A stretch of 9,562 nucleotides of DNA from Bacillota bacterium (lineage in GTDB: Bacteria > Bacillota > UBA4882 > JAAYXC01). The position numbers and the translations under genes were made by a program. This document shows, piece by piece, positions 1-4,740 of the stretch. The stretch spans positions 1 through 9,562 of the forward strand of contig JAAYXC010000313.1 of assembly GCA_012516115.1 (NCBI GenBank), read 5' to 3'. The notes below the pieces were generated by a model. That model did no database searches. It worked only from the letters and a program-made list of their open reading frames with translations, and was not told the DNA's origin. The stretch's first letter is position 1. The number at the start of each line of letters is the position of its first letter.

Positions 1-64
1 CACTGACCATAAAACAGAACATACCCAGTAACGCGAGAACCACAGGAACTTTTCTTCTAATCAT
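1..64 (-). CDS. 5' end of an exported protein gene (runs off the window)
   Basis: Only the first 21 codons are present. ATG lies at 64-62 on the minus strand, with an SD-like GGAGGGAG at 76-69 and a 4-nt spacer. The peptide begins MIRRKVPVVLALLG and stays hydrophobic, a typical signal peptide or N-terminal membrane anchor (basic n-region, then hydrophobic core). The product is therefore probably exported, but nothing seen identifies its function. A strong promoter, a palindrome, tandem repeats and a leader hairpin lie directly upstream, so the gene looks deliberately regulated. The start is secure because of the SD and promoter; the identity is unknown. Confidence 0.7.
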   Translation of the reverse strand, partial: MIRRKVPVVLALLGMFCFMVS

Positions 65-70
65 TTTTCT

Positions 71-90
71 CCCTCCATTATAAGTAATGG
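71..90 (-). promoter_or_regulatory. Small leader hairpin overlapping the ribosome site
   Basis: CCATTA (75-80) and TAATGG (85-90) form a perfect 6-bp stem with a 4-nt loop in the leader RNA of the leftward gene. The stem includes the first two Gs of the SD sequence (complement of 71-76). It is AT-rich and weak, so it could only modestly, and perhaps temperature-dependently, limit ribosome access. Confidence 0.3.
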
Positions 91-95
91 ATATT

Positions 96-113
96 GGGTT
101 CCCCGGGGTTCCC
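96..113. repeat. Tandem GGGTTCCC direct repeats, 10 bp apart
   Basis: GGGTTCCC occurs at 96-103 and again at 106-113, offset by exactly 10 bp (one helical turn), with a CCCCGGGG palindrome at the junction (101-108). The pair covers the predicted transcription start (about 112) and the first bases of the leader of the leftward gene. The phasing suggests a second protein-binding site, but a role is inference. Confidence 0.4.
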
Positions 114-118
114 AGTAT

Positions 119-148
119 ATTATAATACAAAGATTTTCCGTATGTCAA
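119..148 (-). promoter_or_regulatory. Vegetative-type (sigma-A) promoter of the leftward gene
   Basis: Read on the minus strand, TTGACA (148-143) is followed after 18 nt by TATAAT (124-119). Both hexamers match the sigma-A/sigma-70 consensus perfectly and the spacing is within the normal range. Transcription should start near 112, giving a leader of about 50 nt before the ATG at 64. The -35 box lies inside a perfect palindrome, so a bound regulator would compete directly with RNA polymerase. Confidence 0.8.
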
Positions 149-160
149 CCGGTTGACATA
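141..160. promoter_or_regulatory. Perfect 20-bp palindrome, probable operator
   Basis: TATGTCAACC followed by GGTTGACATA is a perfect 20-bp inverted repeat with no loop. It contains the -35 hexamer TTGACA on both strands (148-143 minus; 153-158 plus). Only the minus strand has a matching -10; the nearest plus-strand candidate, GATAAT at 183-188, is 24 nt away. The form suits a homodimeric helix-turn-helix repressor (TetR, MarR or ArsR type are all possible). The regulator is not in the window. Confidence 0.65.
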
Positions 161-477
161 TGTTTTGGTATCGTCCGTCTGGGATAATATCCCCCTTAGA
201 GAAGGCAGAGAAAATCACCCCTGGTAGAAAACAGAAACCACTTGGGGTCGGCTCGGCTGCATGCGCAGGTTGGGCGACAATGCCAGCACATATTCGCTGC
301 TATGGCTGCCCTTCACCAATCCGTTCAATGAGTCCAGGCAACTTCTGTCTCGTGGCAATCCCATTCTCTATTCGGGCCGCCCCCTGGCTATCGGTCTTGG
401 AAGCAAGAAGTTGCCGGTCAATCTCTATACGCCTTTGAATATAGTAAGTCATTCTGGGCGGAAAAACGAACCCTAGC
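161..477. other. 317 bp with no recognisable gene
   Basis: Both strands contain open frames of 70-90 codons, but none has a good SD or a recognised family. The plus-strand frame open at 228-476 contains protein-like stretches such as NPILYSGRPLAIGLGSKKLP and LPVNLYTPLNIV, and may be a gene remnant. The minus-strand frame 524-300 contains MTYYIQRRIEIDRQLL. A 13-bp odd palindrome, GGGATAATATCCC, lies at 181-193. The stretch is less GC-rich than the coding DNA to its right and may be decayed sequence. Confidence 0.4.
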
Positions 478-846
478 CCAGATGAGAGGATCGTCGAGGA
501 CGATAACGTGGCCATCAACCACATTGGTCCGCTCGCGGATCATCTCGGCCGCAAGAAGGTCTTCCTCGTCTCCAGGACCGTCGGGGCCCTCGTCCTCGTC
601 CCCTGCGCCTTCCTGGGGCCCTCGGCCGCCGTCCCGTGGCTCTTTCGGGCCAACGCCGTCTTGGCCAGCGCCTCCTGGCCCTGCCTCGACGCCATGGTGA
701 TCGATCTGACCCGTCGGGAAGAGCGGAGGGCCGCCTTTTCCCTGCAATATCTGGGTCTGAACATCGGTTTCGCCATCGGACCCACGATCGCCGGGTTCTT
801 GTACCGCGGGCATCTGGGCGATGTCGTTTTTAGGGGGCTGTCTTAA
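478..846 (+). pseudogene. Internal fragment of an MFS transporter
   Basis: The frame after the TAG at 475-477 encodes a recognisable piece of the N-terminal half of a major facilitator superfamily drug-exporter-type permease. It contains the loop 2-3 signature (GPLADHLGRKK), hydrophobic segments matching TM3 and TM4, a loop with DAMVIDLTRREERRAAF, and a TM5 motif (LGLNIGFAIGPTIAGFLY). TM1, most of TM2 and everything after TM5 are missing, about 120 residues against the usual 380-420. A GTG at 508 could start translation but lacks a good SD. The frame ends at TAA 844-846, only 6 bp from the 3' end of the convergent vanY-like gene, so a deletion probably joined these sequences. A functional short protein is unlikely. 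Family assignment is confident; gene death is inferred from the missing ends. Confidence 0.75.
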
Positions 847-852
847 CCCTTC

Positions 853-1626
853 TCAACGTGCCTGGCCAGCCAAGTACTCTTCCAGCGTCAGGCCCCGCTC
901 CGCCATGACCAGGGCGTGCTCTGTCCCCACGTAACGGAGATGCCATGGTTCGTAGGCGTAACCCGTTACGTCCTCCTTATCCCGGGGATAGCGGATGATA
1001 AAACCGTACTGCGGGGCGTTTTGCGCCAGCCATCGACCGGCCTCGGTCTCGCCGAAGGAGGTGACCAGGAGCCCGCCCACCTCGGGGCTGGAAACGTCGA
1101 TGGCCAGGCCGGTCTGGTGCTCGCTTTGCCCCGGGCGGGCGCTTACCCTGTTCGCCGCCTCTTCGCCCAGAGCGGTCACATGGGCGGCGAAGATCTCCCG
1201 CTGTCTTTCATAAGACCGGTAACCGGAGATACCCACAAGGGCGATCCCTTCCTCCGCCGCCCGGGCGAAGAGGCGTTCTATTGCCTCGGCCGCCGCGGCG
1301 CAAAGTAGCCGCTTGGGCGAGCCTACCGGGCAAGTGAAGGGGATCATGGCCGGTCGAAGATCGGTCGGGGCGTAAGCGGCCGGCAAGGGCCGTTTTTTAT
1401 TTACCAGCAGCACTCCGGTCACCATGCCGCCCGGATCCTCTCTCGGTGCCGCCGGGGTTGCCATTATATCCCTCCCTTTAGGTTTTTCGTCCATCCCTGC
1501 CATCCGATCGTGCTTCTTTTCCCCTTCGGAGGTCGATCCCGGCGAACGGGCCGCCGTCGACCAGGCCAGGAGGGAGAGGAAGATGAAGATCGGGAAGAGG
1601 ATCGTTCCCGGTAACCTTCTATGCAA
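853..1626 (-). CDS. VanY-like D-alanyl-D-alanine carboxypeptidase (M15B)
   Basis: This 257-residue zinc peptidase is expected to remove the terminal D-Ala from peptidoglycan stem peptides outside the membrane. The M15B motifs are all present: SGYRSYERQ (134-142), SEHQTGLAIDVSS with zinc ligands His170 and Asp177, and YEPWHLRYVG with catalytic Glu226 and zinc ligand His229. Residues 1-26 form a signal peptide or anchor, followed by a charged, probably disordered linker to about residue 65. The start is TTG at 1626-1624, chosen because GGAGGG (1638-1633) lies 6 nt upstream and the signal peptide follows at once. The gene is divergent from ypeB and convergent with the MFS fragment. M15B enzymes act in cell-wall remodelling, spore cortex modification or, beside vanRSHAX, glycopeptide resistance; no van genes are seen here, so a housekeeping or spore role is more likely. 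The vanY or ddcY symbol is not justified without more context. Confidence 0.93.
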   Translation of the reverse strand: MHRRLPGTILFPIFIFLSLLAWSTAARSPGSTSEGEKKHDRMAGMDEKPKGRDIMATPAAPREDPGGMVTGVLLVNKKRPLPAAYAPTDLRPAMIPFTCPVGSPKRLLCAAAAEAIERLFARAAEEGIALVGISGYRSYERQREIFAAHVTALGEEAANRVSARPGQSEHQTGLAIDVSSPEVGGLLVTSFGETEAGRWLAQNAPQYGFIIRYPRDKEDVTGYAYEPWHLRYVGTEHALVMAERGLTLEEYLAGQAR

Positions 1627-1638
1627 ATGCCACCCTCC

Positions 1639-2023
1639 GTGATACTCGAAGATATCACGATCGTAGCGAAATTGGTTCTTTTACTTCAAGCAGGGGTTCA
1701 TGGAGGAGTTGGCATCTTCCGGCCCGCCCGGAGGTGGTTGGAGGGATCGGCGGGAGGACGGTTATTGGGGGATCGCCGGCGGCAGCGGTATAACGTTTTC
1801 ATGCTCCATCAGATGGCCTGCGGCCGGTCGGCTGAAGGCCGTGGCCGGATACCGGCGGTGAAACTAGTCCCTGCCTTCTCCCTTCCCGGTGTTTGAAAAT
1901 CGCCGAACGGGCCGTTTTCCCATGTCAAGCGATTCCACGCGCCATCGACTTAAGAAAATGGTTTCTGCGCGGCATAGAACCCTTCCTTGCAAGCCATATT
2001 AGGCCCAGGGAGGAAGGATTCCC
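1639..2023. other. Divergent intergenic region between vanY-like gene and ypeB
   Basis: About 385 bp with no convincing gene. The plus-strand frame 1621-1896 has no SD and no family resemblance; in particular no part of SleB is recognisable, although sleB usually precedes ypeB. The left end holds the SD and candidate promoter of the carboxypeptidase gene, and the right end holds the ypeB SD (AAGGA at 2014-2018). Several GC-rich short inverted repeats lack a following T-run and are not called. Confidence 0.5.
1660..1689 (-). promoter_or_regulatory. Candidate promoter of the carboxypeptidase gene
   Basis: On the minus strand, TTGAAG (1689-1684) is followed after 18 nt by TACGAT (1665-1660). 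Each hexamer matches the sigma-A consensus at four positions. Transcription would start about 27 nt before the TTG codon. The match is moderate, and a sporulation sigma factor could be used instead. Confidence 0.3.
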
Positions 2024-3403
2024 ATGCGTAAAGGAGTTGTACCTCTTTTAACGCTGGCCCTCGTTTTTTCGGTTCTCTGGGGCTACGGGCAGTACGAGGC
2101 CAGAAGGCGCTGGGAAAACCGGGCAGAAACCCAGTACCAACGGGCCTTCATCGACCTAGCCAACAACCTCGGCGGTCTGGAGACCCATCTCTCCAAAGCG
2201 TCGGTCAGCGTCTCCTCGCGCGCGCTTCGCCAGACCTTTGCGGAGATCTGGCGTCTGGCCTACGCCGCCCAGGAGAAGCTCGGCCAGCTCCCCATCGGCG
2301 CGGTGGAGCTGACCCGGATGAAAATGCTCCTGGCCAAGGGGGGGACCTTCGCTTATCAGATCACCGACCGTCCGGCCGAGGAACTCTATCTTACGGCCGA
2401 GGATCGACAAATCCTGGAGGGGCTCCGTGGCCAGGCCCGCTACGTCTCCGGACAACTCACCGCCATGCAGGCCAACATCGTCCAGAACAACCTCCGGTGG
2501 ATTGATGTGGAACGCCTGGCCGGTGGCCATCTCACTGCGGCCGTGATGAACAAGCGATTGGGGACGAACGAATTGACCAAGAGCCTGGTCATGGTGGAAG
2601 ACGGGCTGAAACGCCTTCCCCAACCGGGTCTCCCCGAGAGCGCAGTGGTCTTCAAACCCACTCCGAAGGCCACGGCCGGAAAGCGTCGCATCGGCACCGG
2701 GGAAGGCGCGCGCATCGCCGCTCGTTTTGTCGTGGGGCCGGGAGGTCGCTCGACCACCCAATATCTCGGACGCTTAACCGGGACGATGCCGCTTCTCCTG
2801 TATACGGTGACACCCGGGCGAGGAGAGGGGGAACCGACGGCCACGGCCCATCCCGTGCGGGTGGCCGTCACCGAACGAGGCGGATACGTGGCCTGGATGC
2901 TGGCCGAACGCCCGGCGACCGTCAGCCGCCGGATCGGTCTGGATGAGGCCGGCCGCATCGCTCAGCGTTTCGCCCAAGCGCGCGGCTTCCGTAACCTGAC
3001 CGTGGTCGCCCGGGAGGAACTGGGGACGGTAAGCATCATCAGCATGGCGCCGGTCGTCCACGGGGTGGTTCGCTACCCCGAGCTCATCAAGATGGAGGTG
3101 GGCATGGACGACGGCCGGGTGGTGGGTTTTGAGGCCGTGCCCTATCTGACCTTCCACGATCCCCAGGCCCGTACCCCTACTCCCAAGATCTCGGCGGAGA
3201 AGGCCAGGAAAGAATTGGATCCCTCTTTGCGGGTCACGAACGTTCGCCAGGCCATCATCCTCGACGACCAACACCGCGAACTCCTCTGTTATGAGGTGGA
3301 CGCCACCAAGGATAATGAACGCTTCCTTATTTACATAAGTGCCGAGGACGGCACCGAGGCTAAGATCAGGCGGGTGGACCGGAACGGGGTGGAGATCGAA
3401 TAG
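2024..3403 (+). CDS. ypeB: YpeB-like spore germination protein
   Basis: The 459-residue length matches YpeB (about 450 in Bacillus). In Bacillus, YpeB is made in the forespore, lies at its inner membrane, and is needed to stabilise and place the cortex-lytic enzyme SleB during dormancy. Residues 5-22 form the single N-terminal membrane anchor. Residues 30-200 are the mostly helical N-domain with typical features: YQRAFIDLANNLGGLETHLS, a KLGQLP motif near 85-90, and a GGTFAYQ motif at 106-112. Residues about 225-298, 305-377 and 388-451 form three PepSY-like modules; the second (GLDEAGRIAQRF ... MEVGMDDGRVVGFEA) is the clearest. AAGGA lies 5 nt before the ATG. The usual upstream partner sleB is absent; a putative amidase gene lies 212 bp downstream instead. 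Forespore (sigma-G) expression would be expected, but only a weak match to that promoter type is visible. Identity is confident. Confidence 0.92.
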   Translation: MRKGVVPLLTLALVFSVLWGYGQYEARRRWENRAETQYQRAFIDLANNLGGLETHLSKASVSVSSRALRQTFAEIWRLAYAAQEKLGQLPIGAVELTRMKMLLAKGGTFAYQITDRPAEELYLTAEDRQILEGLRGQARYVSGQLTAMQANIVQNNLRWIDVERLAGGHLTAAVMNKRLGTNELTKSLVMVEDGLKRLPQPGLPESAVVFKPTPKATAGKRRIGTGEGARIAARFVVGPGGRSTTQYLGRLTGTMPLLLYTVTPGRGEGEPTATAHPVRVAVTERGGYVAWMLAERPATVSRRIGLDEAGRIAQRFAQARGFRNLTVVAREELGTVSIISMAPVVHGVVRYPELIKMEVGMDDGRVVGFEAVPYLTFHDPQARTPTPKISAEKARKELDPSLRVTNVRQAIILDDQHRELLCYEVDATKDNERFLIYISAEDGTEAKIRRVDRNGVEIE

Positions 3404-3443
3404 GCCCTCGTAGGTGTGGCCGCCATGAGGCCGATCCCGTACA

Positions 3444-3502
3444 CGACCTCACCCCGTCTTACCACCTCCTTGAAATGCGGTAGAGGACAGGGGGTGAGGT
3501 CG
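3444..3502 (+). repeat. 12-bp perfect inverted repeat downstream of ypeB
   Basis: CGACCTCACCCC (3444-3455) is exactly complementary to GGGGTGAGGTCG (3491-3502). The arms enclose 35 nt that can add a few pairs (TACC with GGTA), and ATTTATTT follows. It lies 40 bp after the ypeB stop and could be a terminator or a 3'-end RNA structure. The long loop and interrupted T-stretch make it a poor classical terminator. Confidence 0.4.
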
Positions 3503-3527
3503 ATTTATTTCGTCCCGGGTTCGGTCC

Positions 3528-3546
3528 GAACGCCGGCCCGGCGTTC
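3528..3546. repeat. 19-bp inverted repeat before the amidase gene
   Basis: GAACGCCGG-C-CCGGCGTTC is a perfect inverted repeat about a single central base. It lies between ypeB and the amidase gene, about 70 bp before the GTG start. No T-run follows, so it is not a terminator; it may be an operator or a leader hairpin. Function is unknown. Confidence 0.35.
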
Positions 3547-3615
3547 TACGCCTAGGCCGGCATGGCATATCTCTATCGATGGACCTAACCGGCCATGGCG
3601 GGGCGGAGGAGAACG

Positions 3616-4740
3616 GTGCGGTATTCGGTGGCTTGCTTTTGGACCCTCATGGTCTTCCTGCTGACGATGGGTGCCTCGGGCACCCCGATGGCGCCTCCAC
3701 CGGTGGAGAAGGTCTTAACAAGGTTTTTTGCGGCCAGAGCGCGGGCGCTTTTGACGGGCGATGAGAAGGAAGTCAGCCGTTTCTACGATCTCGCCTCTCT
3801 CTACGGGCGTTGGGCACGGGAACACGAGCTCCGGCGCCTGCGTTACCTGGAGGCCTGGACCAGAGCCCGCGGGATTAAGCGGGGGGACGCGCGGGCCCGG
3901 ATCGGGATCCGTACGATAGACCGGCAGGCTGATGGCGTCTGGGTCTTTCTTGTCCAGCATCTCCGAGTGGATTACGGGTACGTGGGAAGGAAAGGGATAG
4001 GCGGCCGATTTGGCATCGGAACGAGGCACTGCCTGGAGTTAATCGCCAGGGAAAGGATCTGGTATGTCCGGCGGGACTGGTTCCTCGACCCGCTGGAGGA
4101 AGACGCGGTGGTAAGTGAGGTCCGTCCGGCCGAAGGATGGCGACCACATGCCCCTCTTTCTACGAAGCAACCGGGGAAGCCTTCCCCGAAGACAGGAGAA
4201 GGCTACGACCGCCGGGCCGCGGTGGCCTATGCGGATAAATATGCCGGTCTGGCCCGGGGGATAGAAGGCCGCTATAATCCGGCTTACCGGGACTACACCT
4301 ACCTCGGGGGGGATTGTACGAACTTCGTCTCGCAGGTCCTGGCCGATCCGGAAGCCGGAAAAATGAAACAGGATTTCGTCTGGGCTTATCGGCGGACGCC
4401 GGCCGGGCAGGCGGGTGGTACCGGGGTTTGGACGCGGGCGTCCCTCCTCGTGGACTATCTTTTATGGAACGGCCGGGCCCGGCTCGTGGGCCGGGGCAGT
4501 TATCCCGAGCTCATTCGACCGGGCCCCGTCTCTCCCCAGGGAGCCCTGGGCGAACTGGAAGAGGGCGATCTCATCGGTTACGAAGAAGAAGGACGGCTCG
4601 GCCACCTGGCGGTCATGGTGGGCCGGGACGCCTGCGGTTATCCGCTTGTCAACAGCCATACGGCCGACCGGTTTCACGTGCCATGGGACCTGGGCTGGGA
4701 TAAGAAGACGGTCTTCTGGCTGCTCCACATCACGGAGTAG
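3616..4740 (+). CDS. Secreted putative amidase-domain protein (Amidase_6 type)
   Basis: GTG at 3616 is chosen because GGAGG (3605-3609) lies 6 nt upstream and a signal peptide follows (VRYSVACFWTLMVFLLTMGAS). The in-frame ATG at 3595 has no SD and would add 7 residues. From the GTG the protein is 374 residues. Residues about 28-165 form an alpha+beta domain resembling the NTF2-like N-domains common in this family. A Pro/Lys linker (about 178-195) follows. Residues 197-374 form the papain-like putative amidase domain: YDRRAAVAYADKYA, then GGDCTNFVSQVL with presumed nucleophile Cys234, then GDLIGYEEEGRLGHLAVMVG with presumed catalytic His330, and NSHT with His348. The family is thought to cleave peptidoglycan or other amide bonds outside the cell, but its substrate is not established. 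It follows ypeB in the same direction and could share its expression. Its 3' end overlaps the convergent secretin gene by 11 bp. Domain assignment is confident; substrate is not. Confidence 0.88.
   Translation: MRYSVACFWTLMVFLLTMGASGTPMAPPPVEKVLTRFFAARARALLTGDEKEVSRFYDLASLYGRWAREHELRRLRYLEAWTRARGIKRGDARARIGIRTIDRQADGVWVFLVQHLRVDYGYVGRKGIGGRFGIGTRHCLELIARERIWYVRRDWFLDPLEEDAVVSEVRPAEGWRPHAPLSTKQPGKPSPKTGEGYDRRAAVAYADKYAGLARGIEGRYNPAYRDYTYLGGDCTNFVSQVLADPEAGKMKQDFVWAYRRTPAGQAGGTGVWTRASLLVDYLLWNGRARLVGRGSYPELIRPGPVSPQGALGELEEGDLIGYEEEGRLGHLAVMVGRDACGYPLVNSHTADRFHVPWDLGWDKKTVFWLLHITE

Noticed and set aside
160..188. A plus-strand promoter using TTGACA at 153-158
   Set aside because: The only -10-like hexamer, GATAAT at 183-188, is 24 nt away, and nothing suitable lies at 16-18 nt.
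853..1626. A glycopeptide-resistance vanY
   Set aside because: The enzyme family fits, but no vanR, vanS, vanH, vanA or vanX genes are adjacent, so the resistance role is unsupported.
1621..1896. A 91-codon plus-strand frame between vanY-like gene and ypeB
   Set aside because: No SD, no recognisable family, and it overlaps the start of the opposite gene; no resemblance to SleB.
1950..1979. A forespore (sigma-G) promoter for ypeB: TTAAGA with CATAGAA 17 nt later
   Set aside because: The -35 lacks the important G and the -10 matches at only 5 of 7 positions; too weak without mapping data.
3528..3546. A rho-independent terminator at the GC-rich inverted repeat
   Set aside because: The stem is followed by TACGCCTAGG rather than a T-run.
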